This document shows, in pieces, positions 20,139 to 31,077 of a DNA stretch of 46,977 nucleotides. Origin of the DNA: Bacillota bacterium. GTDB taxonomy: Bacteria > Bacillota > Sulfobacillia > JAMDAP01 > JAJYMS01. The position numbers and the translations under genes were made by a program. Location of the stretch: NCBI GenBank assembly GCA_021786825.1, contig JAJYMS010000174.1:1-46977 (forward strand), given 5' to 3'. The notes under the pieces are model-generated. The model was not told the origin of the DNA. It saw only the letters and a list, made by a program, of their open reading frames with translations, and made no database searches. The stretch's first letter is position 1, and every line of letters starts with the position of its first letter.

Positions 20139-20177
20139 CACCTGTTCCGGAAAGACGTATTAAGAAGGGGGATTGAC

Positions 20178-21443
20178 GTGGGTAAGAATGTAGTGGGGCG
20201 CGTAAGCAAGCTGGTGGCCGGACTGGTCGCGGTGGCGATGGTCCTGGCCATCGCGGGGTGTTCCTCCCGGTCCGGGGGCGGCCAGGCGGGCACCAAGTCG
20301 GGCGAGAAAGTGATCAAGATCGGCGCGGCCGTCAGCATGAGCGGGTCTCTTTCGAACGAGGGCAAGCTGGTCAAGGACGCCTATGACCTGTGGCAGTCAT
20401 ACGTCAACGACAACGGCGGCATCGAAGTCGGCGGCCAGAAATACAAGGTCAACATCATCTTCTACGACGACAAGAGCGACGCCCAGACGAGCGCCAAGCT
20501 GACCGAGAAGCTCATCACCGAGGATGGGGCCAAGTTCATCCTGGGGCCCTTCTCCAGCGGCATCACCCAGGCCACCAGCCGCATCGGCGAGAAGTACGGC
20601 GTGGTCACGATGGCCTCCCTGGCCAACGCCGACAGCCTGTATGAGGCGGGTCTGAAGTACCTCTTCAGCCCCTTGGCCCGCAACAGCACCAAGCTCAACG
20701 GGGCCATCGACATGCTGTCGACCCTGAACCCGAAGCCCCAGACCGTCGGCATCGTCACCCCCGACGACCTGGCTCCCCTGGCGATGGCCAACGGGGCCAA
20801 GAAGTACGCCGAGTCGAAGGGCCTCAACATCGTGTACTTCGGGAAGTTCCCCAAGGGGGCCCAGGACATCTCCTCGATCGTCACCGAGCTGAAGCAGAAG
20901 AACCCGGACGTCATCTTCGAGACCGGGTACCTGGAAGACTCCCTGCTGGTGGTCCGCGCCCTGAAGGACCTGCGGGTGTCGCCCAAGCTGCTGGTGTTCC
21001 CGACCGCTCCCGTCTACCCAGGGTTCATCAAGAGCCTGAAGGCTGACGCCGAGTACGTCACGGTCGCCCAGTGGTGGACCCCCCAGATGAAGTGGAAGGA
21101 CCCCGTCTTCGGCGCCAACGAGAACTTCGTGAAGCTGTTCCGCGACCGGCTGAAGTATGAACCCACCGACCAGAACGCCGCCGCGGCTGCGACCGCCGTG
21201 GTGCTTGAAGTGGCCCTGCAGAAGGCCGGCACCGTGGACGACGCCGCCAAGGTCCAGGCCGCCCTGCGGAATCTGGACGTGGAAACGCTGCTGGGGCGCG
21301 TCAAGTTCGACGAGAAGAACATGAACTCCTTCGGCCGCGCCGGGGTCTCCCAGGTGCAGGATGGCAAAATCACGATGATCTACCCCAAGCAGGAAGGAGC
21401 CCAGCCGATCCGGTACCCGACGCCGGCCTGGGACAAGCGCTGA
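20178..21443 (+). CDS. Liv-type ABC transporter substrate-binding lipoprotein
   Basis: VAMVLAIAGCSS lipobox; IKIGAAVSMSGSLSNEGKLVKDAYDLWQSYVNDNGGI. GTG start preceded by an SD-like purine run. Confidence 0.92.
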   Translation: MGKNVVGRVSKLVAGLVAVAMVLAIAGCSSRSGGGQAGTKSGEKVIKIGAAVSMSGSLSNEGKLVKDAYDLWQSYVNDNGGIEVGGQKYKVNIIFYDDKSDAQTSAKLTEKLITEDGAKFILGPFSSGITQATSRIGEKYGVVTMASLANADSLYEAGLKYLFSPLARNSTKLNGAIDMLSTLNPKPQTVGIVTPDDLAPLAMANGAKKYAESKGLNIVYFGKFPKGAQDISSIVTELKQKNPDVIFETGYLEDSLLVVRALKDLRVSPKLLVFPTAPVYPGFIKSLKADAEYVTVAQWWTPQMKWKDPVFGANENFVKLFRDRLKYEPTDQNAAAAATAVVLEVALQKAGTVDDAAKVQAALRNLDVETLLGRVKFDEKNMNSFGRAGVSQVQDGKITMIYPKQEGAQPIRYPTPAWDKR

Positions 21444-21500
21444 GGCCCGGTAACGCCGGGTGACCGTCCCGATTACGGATGGCGAGGCGGGTGAAGAACT

Positions 21501-22364
21501 GTGATCCTCCAGGTCCTCTTAAACGGGCTCCTGCTGGGTGGCCTATACGGGGTCGTGGCGCTGGGGTTCTCCCTGGTGTACGGGGTAATGGGCATCATCA
21601 ACCTCGCCTACGGGTCCCTGATCATGCTGGGTTCGTATCTCACCTACGTGCTGCTCAAGCGGGTGGGCATCGACCCCTTCATCACCGTTCCAATCGTCAT
21701 GGCAGCCATGTTCGTGATCGGTTACGTGTTACAGCGGTTCCTGATCAACCGGGTGGCGAGGTCGGGCATGCTCCTGACCATGGTGATCACCTTCGGGCTG
21801 AACATCTCCCTGATCAACATCGCCCTGCTGATCTGGTCACCCGACTATGTCGCGGCGAGCCCCAAGTACAGCGGGACCTCCTTTACCCTCGCCGGCATCG
21901 TCATCCCCGAGGTCCAGTTGATGGTCTTCACCTTGGCCCTCGCGCTGGGCGGATTCCTGTACTTCCTCCTCAACCGCACCAAGACAGGGCTGGCGATCCG
22001 GGCGGTGGCCTTGCACCGGGAAGCGTCCCAGTTGATCGGCGTCAACCTCAGCCACACCTACGGTCTGACCTTCGGGATCGGGGCCGCCCTGGCGGGAGGG
22101 GCGGGAGCGCTGGTGGGGACCACCCATCCGATCCACCCCTTCATGGGGGAGCCTTTCCTGCTGAGGTCCTTCGTGATCACGGTGCTTGGCGGCCTGGGCA
22201 GCGTGCCGGGGGTGATGATCGGGGGGCTGGTCCTCGGCCTCGCCGAGACCCTCGGCGCCTCGTTCGTCGGCCCCGGCTACCAGGAAGCCATCGCCTTCGT
22301 TCTGTTGGTCATCGTCCTGATCATCAGACCGCAGGGACTGCTAGGCAAGAAGTTCTACGGTTAG
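21501..22364 (+). CDS. Liv-type permease (LivH-like)
   Basis: LLNGLLLGGLYGVVALGFSLVYGVMGIINLAYGSLIMLGSY. Confidence 0.92.
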   Translation: MILQVLLNGLLLGGLYGVVALGFSLVYGVMGIINLAYGSLIMLGSYLTYVLLKRVGIDPFITVPIVMAAMFVIGYVLQRFLINRVARSGMLLTMVITFGLNISLINIALLIWSPDYVAASPKYSGTSFTLAGIVIPEVQLMVFTLALALGGFLYFLLNRTKTGLAIRAVALHREASQLIGVNLSHTYGLTFGIGAALAGGAGALVGTTHPIHPFMGEPFLLRSFVITVLGGLGSVPGVMIGGLVLGLAETLGASFVGPGYQEAIAFVLLVIVLIIRPQGLLGKKFYG

Positions 22365-22384
22365 CCCCCAGCGAGGTGTAACGG

Positions 22385-23353
22385 ATGAAGGCTAAGAGCC
22401 TGGCACAATGGCTCCCGGCGGTCCTTTTGGTGGCGGCGGCGATCTTCCTCGCGCTGGGGCCGTTCTTCTTGAAGGGTTACTGGATCCGCGTTCTCACCAG
22501 CATGTTCATGTTCGCCGTCGTCGCCGAGGGAATCAACCTCATCGCCGGCTACACGGGGTACCCCGCCTTCGGCAATGTGGTTTTCTTCGGGGTCGGAGCC
22601 TATACGGTCGCGATCCTGATGACCAGGGCCGGGCTTCCCTTCGCGGTGTCCCTGGTGGCCGCGGGGGTGGTCGCGGCGCTCTTCGCGGTGGTGCTGGGCT
22701 TCCCCATCCTCCGGTTGAGCGGCCACTACTTTGCCATCGCCACCATCGGCGTGAACATCGCCACCCGGGAGATCGTGACCAACCTCGACGTCACCGGGGG
22801 TGGGCACGGGATCGCGCTGCCGGTGGCGCAGGGATCGCCCGCGGTGCTCTACGGCTTCTTCTATTACCTGATGTTCCTGTTGATGGTGGCGACGGTGGCG
22901 GCCACCTGGTGGATTTCCCGCAACCCCTTCGGCTTCGCGCTGCGGGCCATTCGCGACGAGAAGGACGCCGCCGAGGTGATGGGGATCGACACCACCGTGT
23001 ACAAGGTCGCCGCCTGGGCGGTGAGCGCCCTGTTCACCGGGTTGGCGGGCGGGATCTACGCCTACTGGATGTCTTTTCTGGAGCCGGCCTACGCCTTCGA
23101 CGTCACCATCTCCGTCAAGGGGTTCGCGATGATGCTTATGGGCGGCCTGGGAACGGTGACGGGTCCGGTCCTGGGAGCCTTCTTTCTGGAACTTCTGTCC
23201 GAGGTCGTTTGGGGCAGCTTCCTTAACCTGCACCTGCTGATCCTCGGACTCTTCATCATCCTGGTGGTTATCTTCATGCCCCGCGGTCTGCTCAACTGGC
23301 TCAACGGTTGGCGGCTGTTGAGGAAGTCGCTGGGATTAGAGCAAAGGGGGTGA
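22385..23353 (+). CDS. Liv-type permease (LivM-like)
   Basis: GINLIAGYTGYPAFGNVVFFGVGAYTVAIL...RNPFGFALRAIRDEKDAAEVMGID. Confidence 0.92.
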   Translation: MKAKSLAQWLPAVLLVAAAIFLALGPFFLKGYWIRVLTSMFMFAVVAEGINLIAGYTGYPAFGNVVFFGVGAYTVAILMTRAGLPFAVSLVAAGVVAALFAVVLGFPILRLSGHYFAIATIGVNIATREIVTNLDVTGGGHGIALPVAQGSPAVLYGFFYYLMFLLMVATVAATWWISRNPFGFALRAIRDEKDAAEVMGIDTTVYKVAAWAVSALFTGLAGGIYAYWMSFLEPAYAFDVTISVKGFAMMLMGGLGTVTGPVLGAFFLELLSEVVWGSFLNLHLLILGLFIILVVIFMPRGLLNWLNGWRLLRKSLGLEQRG

Positions 23354-24123
23354 GAGGTTTGGCGACGACGCTGCTGGACGGGACCGACGTCACCCGGCGG
23401 TTCGGGGGAGTCGCGGCGCTCAGCCACGTGGACTTCCACGTCCACCGGGGTGAAATCCTGGGCGTGATCGGTCCTAACGGATCGGGCAAGACCACCCTGC
23501 TCAACGTCATCAGCGGGATCTTCCCCTTGAGCGGCGGCACCATCAACTTTAAGGGCCAGCGGCTGAACGGTCTCAAACCCCACGTCATCGGCAGAATGGG
23601 CATCGCCCGCACCTTCCAGGTGGTCAAGCCCTTCGGCGGCCTGACGGTGCAGGAGAACGTGGCCGTCGGCGCCCTCTTTTGCCAGCCTGAGCGCCCCCGG
23701 ATGGGGGAGGCCCTGGAAAAGGCGGAGGATGCCCTGGAGAGCGTGGGGCTGTGGCACCGCCGGAACGCGGCCCCCTCGGAACTGACCACCTCCGACCGCA
23801 AACGGCTGGAACTGGCCAGGGCCCTGGCCACGGGCGCGGAAATGGTCCTGCTGGACGAGGTTATGGCGGGCCTCAACCACAAGGAGGTCGACAAGACCAT
23901 GGACCTGATCCGTCAATTGCACGCCAGGGGCCTCACCATCGTCATCATCGAGCACCTGATGAAGACCATCATGGGGCTTTCCGACCGGATCATGGTCCTG
24001 CACCACGGGGAGAAGATCGCGGACGACGTGCCCCAGGTCGTCGTCAACGACGAGACGGTCATCAAGGCCTACCTGGGCGAGCGCTACACCAGGGCGAGAC
24101 AATCTCGCGTTAGTGAGGAATGA
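23350..24123 (+). CDS. Liv-type ATPase (LivG-like)
   Basis: GPNGSGKTTLLNVISGIF...RLELARALATGAEMVLLDEVMAGLNHKEV; GTG start (TTG 23359 alternative). Confidence 0.9.
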   Translation: MRGLATTLLDGTDVTRRFGGVAALSHVDFHVHRGEILGVIGPNGSGKTTLLNVISGIFPLSGGTINFKGQRLNGLKPHVIGRMGIARTFQVVKPFGGLTVQENVAVGALFCQPERPRMGEALEKAEDALESVGLWHRRNAAPSELTTSDRKRLELARALATGAEMVLLDEVMAGLNHKEVDKTMDLIRQLHARGLTIVIIEHLMKTIMGLSDRIMVLHHGEKIADDVPQVVVNDETVIKAYLGERYTRARQSRVSEE

Positions 24124-24130
24124 GGCGGAG

Positions 24131-24844
24131 ATGGCACTGCTGCGCGTAGAGAAGCTCAACGTCGCCTACGGGGACGTGCAAGTCCTGTGGGACGTGGACC
24201 TGACCGTCGAGGCCGGCGACCTGACCGCCATCGTGGGTTCCAACGGCGTCGGGAAGACCACCCTGCTGAACTCCATCTCCGGGCTGCTCTTCCCCCGGAC
24301 GGGCCAGATCTATTTCGACGGCGCCTCGATCACCCGCATCCCTTCCTACGACCGGGTCCGGCTGGGGATCGCCCAGGCCCCGGAAGGCCGCAAGCTTTTC
24401 GCCGGTATGACGGTCCGGGAAAACCTGCTCGCGGGCGCCTATACCATAACCGAATTCAGGCGGGTCAACGAAACCCTCGGTTGGGTGCTGGACTACTTTC
24501 CCGAACTCCGGCGCCGCACCTCGCAGCTCGCCGGGACCATGAGCGGGGGCGAGCAGCAGATGTGCGCCATCGGGCGGAGCCTGATGTCCCGGCCCCGGCT
24601 GCTCTTGGTCGACGAGATGTCGCTGGGGCTGGCCCCGGTCATTGTCGACCGGCTCATCGAGATCCTGGGTCGCATCAACCGGGAGGAGGGGATGAGCATC
24701 CTCCTGGTCGAGCAGGACGTTCAGGTGGCCCTGGAACTGGCGCGCAAAGGCTACGTGATCGAAGCCGGGCGGATCGCCTTGCAAGGCCCATCCGCTGAAC
24801 TCTTGGCCGACAACCGCGTCAAGGAGGCCTACCTGGGGCTATAG
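24131..24844 (+). CDS. Liv-type ATPase (LivF-like)
   Basis: GSNGVGKTTLLNSISGL, MSGGEQQMCAIGRSLM, LLVDEMSLGLAPVIV. Confidence 0.92.
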   Translation: MALLRVEKLNVAYGDVQVLWDVDLTVEAGDLTAIVGSNGVGKTTLLNSISGLLFPRTGQIYFDGASITRIPSYDRVRLGIAQAPEGRKLFAGMTVRENLLAGAYTITEFRRVNETLGWVLDYFPELRRRTSQLAGTMSGGEQQMCAIGRSLMSRPRLLLVDEMSLGLAPVIVDRLIEILGRINREEGMSILLVEQDVQVALELARKGYVIEAGRIALQGPSAELLADNRVKEAYLGL

Positions 24845-24893
24845 CCCCTTTTGGCCGTGCAGTAGCTGGAATTAGCCCGAGGAGGTCGCTTTG

Positions 24894-26342
24894 ATGCCCC
24901 AGGAGATCAAGGACCTGCATACGTATCTCCGTGACCTCGAGGCCCGGCACCCGGAGGCGATGCTCCGGATCAAGCGGCCCATCAGCCTCCGGTACGAACT
25001 CACCGCCCTGCAGAAGAAGCTGGAGGACCTGAAGAAGTACCCGGTCATCGTGGCGGAGCGCCCGCTGAAGGTTGACGGGTCCCCCAGCGAGCATCCCGTG
25101 GTGGTGAACCTGACCGCCAGCCGCTACCTGGTGGCCGAGGCCATCGGCATTGATCCGCGGCGGGTGGCCCTGGAGTACTCCGGCAAGACCGCCGCCCGCG
25201 TCGCGCCGGTGGTGGTCGCCAAGCAGGAGGCGCCCGTCAAGCAGGTGGTCGTCAAGGGCGAGGCGGTCGACCTCCTGCGACTCCCCATCCCTCTCCACCA
25301 GGAGCTCGACCCCGGGCCTTACGTGGCGGCCGGTTACGTGGTCACCTGCGACCCCGAGACCGGCGTCGACAATTCGGCCCTGCAGCGGCTCTGGGTCAAG
25401 TCGAAGAACCGCGCCGGTTACTTTCCGGCCTCCACCTCCCACGCCATGGCCAACCTGGCCAAGTGGTGGAACCGGGGGGAAGACATGCCGATCGCCGTCT
25501 GGATCGGCCACCACCCGGCGGCCCTGGGCGGCGGGCAAGTGAAACTCGGGTACCCGGAGAGCCATTGGCCGGCCATGGGCGGCGCCCTGGGCCAGCCCCT
25601 GCGCCTGGTCCCCACGGAGACCTTCGGGGAGAAGCTGATGGTCCCGGCCGACGCGGAGATCGTCATTGAGGGTTACGTCCCCCGGGAGGTGTACGAGGCG
25701 GAGGGGCCCTTCGGCGAGTACACCGGTTACGCCGGGGCGCAGCGCCCCAGCCCGGTGGTGGAGGTGACCTGCGTCACCCACCGCCGGGACGCCATCTTCC
25801 ACGACTTCGGGGTGGGTCTGGCCGACATGCTGGTGCTGGGAATGTTCCCGCTGGAGGCCCGGGTCTACCAGATCGTCAAGCAACTGGTCCCGGAGCTGGT
25901 GAACGTCCACTTCCCTCTTTCCGGCCACCGTTTCCACGCCTACCTGCAGCTCAGCAAGACGCGGCCGGGGATTGGGAAGGACGCCATCCTGGCCGCCCTG
26001 CCCTGCGATTCCAGGCTCAAGCACGTCATCGCCGTGGACGACGACATCGACGTCTTCAACGAAGCGGAGGTTCTGTGGGCGGTGGCCACCAGGACCCAGT
26101 GGGACAAGGATCTGGTGGTAATCCCTGGCGCCTCGATCTTCCCCCTGGACCCCAGCGCCCCCTACCCCGGCACCTTCGGCACCAAAGGGGGGATTGACGC
26201 GACCTGCCCGCCGCCGCTCGACCTCGGGATGCCCAGGCAGTTCCAGGCCACCAACAAGGTGCCGGACGAGGTGGCCGGGCGGGTCAGGGTGGAGGACTAT
26301 GTTGACGAGGGTTCGCTGGCCAAGTTTCCAGGCTCCTTCTAG
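24894..26342 (+). CDS. UbiD-family decarboxylase
   Basis: NSALQRLWVKSKNRAG (conserved Arg region) and EAEGPFGEYTGY (Glu-x4-Glu of UbiD active site). Confidence 0.93.
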   Translation: MPQEIKDLHTYLRDLEARHPEAMLRIKRPISLRYELTALQKKLEDLKKYPVIVAERPLKVDGSPSEHPVVVNLTASRYLVAEAIGIDPRRVALEYSGKTAARVAPVVVAKQEAPVKQVVVKGEAVDLLRLPIPLHQELDPGPYVAAGYVVTCDPETGVDNSALQRLWVKSKNRAGYFPASTSHAMANLAKWWNRGEDMPIAVWIGHHPAALGGGQVKLGYPESHWPAMGGALGQPLRLVPTETFGEKLMVPADAEIVIEGYVPREVYEAEGPFGEYTGYAGAQRPSPVVEVTCVTHRRDAIFHDFGVGLADMLVLGMFPLEARVYQIVKQLVPELVNVHFPLSGHRFHAYLQLSKTRPGIGKDAILAALPCDSRLKHVIAVDDDIDVFNEAEVLWAVATRTQWDKDLVVIPGASIFPLDPSAPYPGTFGTKGGIDATCPPPLDLGMPRQFQATNKVPDEVAGRVRVEDYVDEGSLAKFPGSF

Positions 26343-26356
26343 GGGAGGAAGTCGGC

Positions 26357-26536
26357 ATGAGCGTCGAAAAGGTCGGGCAGTCGCGGGACGTCTGGGTGAT
26401 GTGCCCCCATTGCCACGGGGTTTTCTACGTCGACCGGAGCTTCTACACGCCCAAGTTCGATCGGATTGCGCTGTATTGCCCCCGGTGTCATAAGGAGTTC
26501 GCCAAGGAGGATTCCCCCCAGACCTGGGGACGCTAG
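26357..26536 (+). CDS. 59-aa zinc-ribbon-like protein (absent from the ORF track)
   Basis: MSVEKVGQSRDVWVMCPHCHGVFYVDRSFYTPKFDRIALYCPRCHKEFAKEDSPQTWGR; two CPxCH knuckles; ggagg SD upstream; sits tightly after the UbiD gene. Confidence 0.75.
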   Translation: MSVEKVGQSRDVWVMCPHCHGVFYVDRSFYTPKFDRIALYCPRCHKEFAKEDSPQTWGR

Positions 26537-26570
26537 AAAGTCTTTGACTATTCTTTGGAGGTGTTAGCGG

Positions 26571-27836
26571 ATGCTGAAGTCCGTAGGATCCAAGAGACGG
26601 TCCCTGAGCGCGTTAGTGGCCCTGTTGCTGGTCGGCAGCGCCCTGCTTTCCGCCTGCGGCGGAAGCGGCGGCGGGCAGAGCGCCGGCGCGAAGCCGGAAG
26701 GCGGCAAGACCGGCAAGCTTGCCGGTTCCGAGGTGAGGATCGGCGCCATCGTCCCCAGCAGCGGTCCCGTGGCGGAGTGGGGCAAGACCAACACCGCCGT
26801 GCTGAAGATGGTCGAGAAGCGGATCAACGACGCCGGCGGAATCGACGGCAAGCCCCTGAGGATCATCTTCTTCGACAGTGGCGCCAAGCCTGACCAGGCC
26901 GCCAACGGCGTCCGCAAGCTCGCCAGCGACGACAAGGTCCTGGCCATCGCCGGCCCGGCCCTCTCCAGCGAGGCGGAGGTCGCCTTCCCGGTCGCCAACC
27001 AGCAGAAGATCGTCGTGATGTCCCAGAACTCCTCCAAGCCCGGCGTCGCGGCCAAGAACCGCCCCTGGGCCTACCGGGACACCGTCGATGAGGCCGTCTT
27101 CGCCGCGAAGACCGCGCCCTGGTTCGTGAAGAAGTTCAACGTCAAGAAGGTCGCCGTCGTTTACGACGCTAAGGACGCCGTCGGCACCTCCCTGGGCACC
27201 AAGGTGCTGCCCGGGGCCTTCAAGAATCTCGGCGTCACCGTGGTCAACGAGAACAGCCCCATCACCTTCACCACCACCGACGTCGACGTCACCGCCCAGG
27301 TGACCAAGCTGAAGAGCCTGGAGGCCGACGCCGTCATCATCGGGGCCTTCTACAACGGCTCCTCCACCATCCTGCGCGAGATGAAGCGCCAGGGCGTCCT
27401 GATCCCGGCCATCGGCGGGTCGCCCTTCATCTCCTCGGCCATCCTGGAGGCCGCCCCGGAGATTCCCATCGTCTCGGCGGCCACCTACTTCCCCGGCCTG
27501 GACCGGGCCCGGGCCAAGGAGTTCACTGACCAGGCCACCAAGGCCATCAAGGACGCGGGCAACCTGCCGGCGGGCACCGAGCCCAACATGTTCGACGCCA
27601 ACATGGACGAAATCGTCAACATCTTCGTCGAGGCGATCCTGAAGTCCGGGGTCACCAACGATCCCAAGAACCTCGAGCAGGACCGGGAAAAGATCCGCGA
27701 CTACGTGGCCAACCTCAAGGAGTTCCAGGGCGTTGGCGGTCGCGTCGGTCTCAACAAGGACGGCGACGGTGACAAGGAGTTCTACGTCGTGCTCGGCCAG
27801 AACGGCAAGTGGGCCGTGGTGGACACCAGCAAGTAA
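26571..27836 (+). CDS. Liv-type substrate-binding lipoprotein
   Basis: LLVGSALLSACGGSGG lipobox; VRIGAIVPSSGPVAEWGKTNTAVLKMVEKRINDAGGIDGKPL. Confidence 0.92.
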   Translation: MLKSVGSKRRSLSALVALLLVGSALLSACGGSGGGQSAGAKPEGGKTGKLAGSEVRIGAIVPSSGPVAEWGKTNTAVLKMVEKRINDAGGIDGKPLRIIFFDSGAKPDQAANGVRKLASDDKVLAIAGPALSSEAEVAFPVANQQKIVVMSQNSSKPGVAAKNRPWAYRDTVDEAVFAAKTAPWFVKKFNVKKVAVVYDAKDAVGTSLGTKVLPGAFKNLGVTVVNENSPITFTTTDVDVTAQVTKLKSLEADAVIIGAFYNGSSTILREMKRQGVLIPAIGGSPFISSAILEAAPEIPIVSAATYFPGLDRARAKEFTDQATKAIKDAGNLPAGTEPNMFDANMDEIVNIFVEAILKSGVTNDPKNLEQDREKIRDYVANLKEFQGVGGRVGLNKDGDGDKEFYVVLGQNGKWAVVDTSK

Positions 27837-27854
27837 CGGCCGCGGAGGTCGGCA

Positions 27855-28730
27855 ATGTTCTTACAGCAGCTAGTTAACGGCATCATGCTGGGGAGCGTTT
27901 ACACCCTGGTGGCGCTGGCCTACACCCTGGTGATGGGGATTCTCGGCGTGCTCAACATCGCGGTGGCCGAGACCTTCACCTTCGGCGGTTACGTCGGGCT
28001 GGCCCTGCTCCTGCTGAAGGCCCCGGTGGCGGTGGCCCTGGTCGGGGCCATGGCCGGCGGCGCCGCGCTGGGGGCCATCATCGAGCGGTTCGGATACCGG
28101 CCCCTCAAGCACGCACCGGTGGTCATGCCACTCCTGAGCACGATCGGATTTTCGCTCCTCTACCAAAACGTCGTGACCAACGTGTGGGGCTCCGACCCCA
28201 TCCAGTTCCCGTCGGCCCTCTTCTCCGCCAAGCACCAGATCGGGCCGGTGATGATCTCCGGGATGCAGGCCTGGATCGTCGCCAGCACCCTGGTGATGGT
28301 GCTGGCGCTGGGGCAATTCCTGAAATACAGCCGCGTCGGCCGGGGGCTGCGGGCGGTGGCGGAGAACCCCCTGGCCGCCGCCATTCTCGGCGTCGACCCG
28401 GGACTCGTCACCACCGTTACCTTCCTCATCTCCGGCGCCCTCGCCGGCGCCGCCGGCCTCCTGGTCGGGCTCAACTACTCCGCCATCACCCCGCAGATCG
28501 GCGGCGAGGTCGGACTGCGGGGCATCGCCGTGATGGTGGTGGGCGGTGTGACCAACGTATGGGGAGCTCTCCTGGCCGGGCCGATCCTGGGGATCAGCCA
28601 GGTGATGGCCGCCGCGTACCTGGGCGCCTCGTACCAGGACCTGGTGGTCTACGGCCTGCTGATCGTGATGCTCTGGATCAGGCCGGGAGGGCTTCTCGGT
28701 TCGCCCGACCAGTTGAGGAGGCGAGTCTAG
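27855..28730 (+). CDS. Liv-type permease (LivH-like)
   Basis: LVNGIMLGSVYTLVALAYTLVMGILGVLNIAVAETFTFGGY. Confidence 0.92.
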   Translation: MFLQQLVNGIMLGSVYTLVALAYTLVMGILGVLNIAVAETFTFGGYVGLALLLLKAPVAVALVGAMAGGAALGAIIERFGYRPLKHAPVVMPLLSTIGFSLLYQNVVTNVWGSDPIQFPSALFSAKHQIGPVMISGMQAWIVASTLVMVLALGQFLKYSRVGRGLRAVAENPLAAAILGVDPGLVTTVTFLISGALAGAAGLLVGLNYSAITPQIGGEVGLRGIAVMVVGGVTNVWGALLAGPILGISQVMAAAYLGASYQDLVVYGLLIVMLWIRPGGLLGSPDQLRRRV

Positions 28731-29582
28731 GTGCTCAGCAGCTACGAACTCGGGCTCCTCGCCCAGATCGGCATCAACCTGCTCCTGGCGCTGAGCGTGT
28801 ACGTAATCCTATCCGCCGGGCAGCTCTCCCTGGGCAACGCCGGCTTTATGGCCCTGGGTGCCTACACCGCCTCCGTGCTGACGGTCAAGGCCGGCTGGCC
28901 GCTGACCCTGGCCCTGCTCGCCGGCGGAGCGCTGAGCGGCGTGGTCGGGCTGATCGCGGGGTTGCCAGCCCTGCGCATGTCGGGCATCTACCTGGCGATG
29001 GTGACCCTCGGGGTCGGGCAGATGGTCTCGGCCTTCTTCCTGGTCTTCAAGTACACCGGGGCGGAGCGGGGCTTCTTCGGGATGTCCCCGGTGCAAACCT
29101 CGGTGATCTGGGCCTGGGCTTTGGGCCTGGGCCTGCTGACCTTCCTTCTGGAACGGACCCGGATCTGGCTCGGGGTCCGGGCGGTGAACGACGATGAGTT
29201 CGCCGCCCAGGTGGTCGGTCTGAACACCACCGTGGTCAAGCTGGGCGTCTTCATTTACGGCGCGGGCCTGGCCGGGGTGGCCGGCGGGCTGTACGCCCAT
29301 TACAACGTCTACATCGAGCCCCACATGTTCGGTTTCATGGAGTCGGTGGTGATGGTGCTGTACGTGGTCCTGGGCGGATCGCAGACGATCTGGGGCCCCG
29401 TGCTGGGCACCGCGGTCCTCACCCTGCTGCCGGAGGCCCTGCGGTTCATGGCCGACTGGCGGGACGGCCTCTACGGGGCGCTCCTGATCCTGATGCTGGT
29501 GTTCCGCCCCTACGGCATCGTCACGCGGGACCTGTTCCGGGGCTTGCGGGGCGGCGGGTTAAGGGGAAAGGAGGGGTCGTAA
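28731..29582 (+). CDS. Liv-type permease (LivM-like)
   Basis: INLLLALSVYVILSAGQLSLGNAGFMALGAYTASVL; GTG start directly after the upstream stop. Confidence 0.92.
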   Translation: MLSSYELGLLAQIGINLLLALSVYVILSAGQLSLGNAGFMALGAYTASVLTVKAGWPLTLALLAGGALSGVVGLIAGLPALRMSGIYLAMVTLGVGQMVSAFFLVFKYTGAERGFFGMSPVQTSVIWAWALGLGLLTFLLERTRIWLGVRAVNDDEFAAQVVGLNTTVVKLGVFIYGAGLAGVAGGLYAHYNVYIEPHMFGFMESVVMVLYVVLGGSQTIWGPVLGTAVLTLLPEALRFMADWRDGLYGALLILMLVFRPYGIVTRDLFRGLRGGGLRGKEGS

Positions 29583-30342
29583 ATGGCGGAGACCCTGCTT
29601 CGCCTGCGGGAGGTTTCCAAGTCTTTCGGCGGCACCCGCGCCGTTCATAACCTCTCCCTGGAGGTCGAGGCCGGCAGCATCCACGGCCTGATCGGCCCCA
29701 ACGGCGCCGGCAAGACCACCGTCTTCAACCTGATCACCGGGGTCTACCCCGTCTCCGGGGGGACGATCGTCTTTGACGGCCGGGACACCACCGACCAACC
29801 CCCCCACCGGATCGCGGCCCTGGGGGTCGCCCGGACCTTTCAGAACATCCGCCTGTTCCAGAGCATGACCGTCTGGGAGCACGTCCTCTTCGGCCAGACC
29901 CTGAAGGAACACCGCGGCCTGAGCCTCCTGCTGCCGGCCCGGTGGCTGGCCGCGTCCATCGGGACGGAGGCGGAAGGGATCCTTCGCCTGACCGGCCTGT
30001 GGGAGGTCCGCGACCAGCCCGCCGGCACCCTTGCCTACGGCTACCAGCGCCGGGTCGAGATCGCCCGGGCCTTGGGCAGCCGCCCGCAGCTCCTGCTTCT
30101 GGATGAGCCGGCCGCCGGCATGAACCCGTCGGAAAGCATGGAACTGCGCCGGCTCGTGCATTCCCTGCGCGAGGCCGGCCGGACGGTGCTGCTGATCGAG
30201 CACGACATGGCCTTTGTAATGGGCCTCTGCGACCGGATCACCGTCTTGAACTTCGGCGAAGAGATTGCCGACGGCACCCCGGAGCAGATCCAGCGGGACC
30301 CGCAGGTCCTGGAGGCCTACCTGGGGGCCGAGGAAGGGGAAG

Positions 30343-30365
<23 letters not shown>
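29583..30365 (+). CDS. Liv-type ATPase (LivG-like)
   Basis: GPNGAGKTTVFNLITGVYP...YGYQRRVEIARALGSRPQLLLLDEPAAGMNP. Confidence 0.92.

Positions 30366-31077
<712 letters not shown>

Noticed and set aside
20121-20177. ATG at 20121 as start of the binding protein
   Set aside because: It lies inside the duplicated upstream element; GTG 20178 has a better SD-like run and gives a standard lipoprotein signal.
24860-24880. GAATTAGC before the UbiD gene as another copy of the upstream element
   Set aside because: Only an 8-bp match with no GATATA core; compatible with chance.
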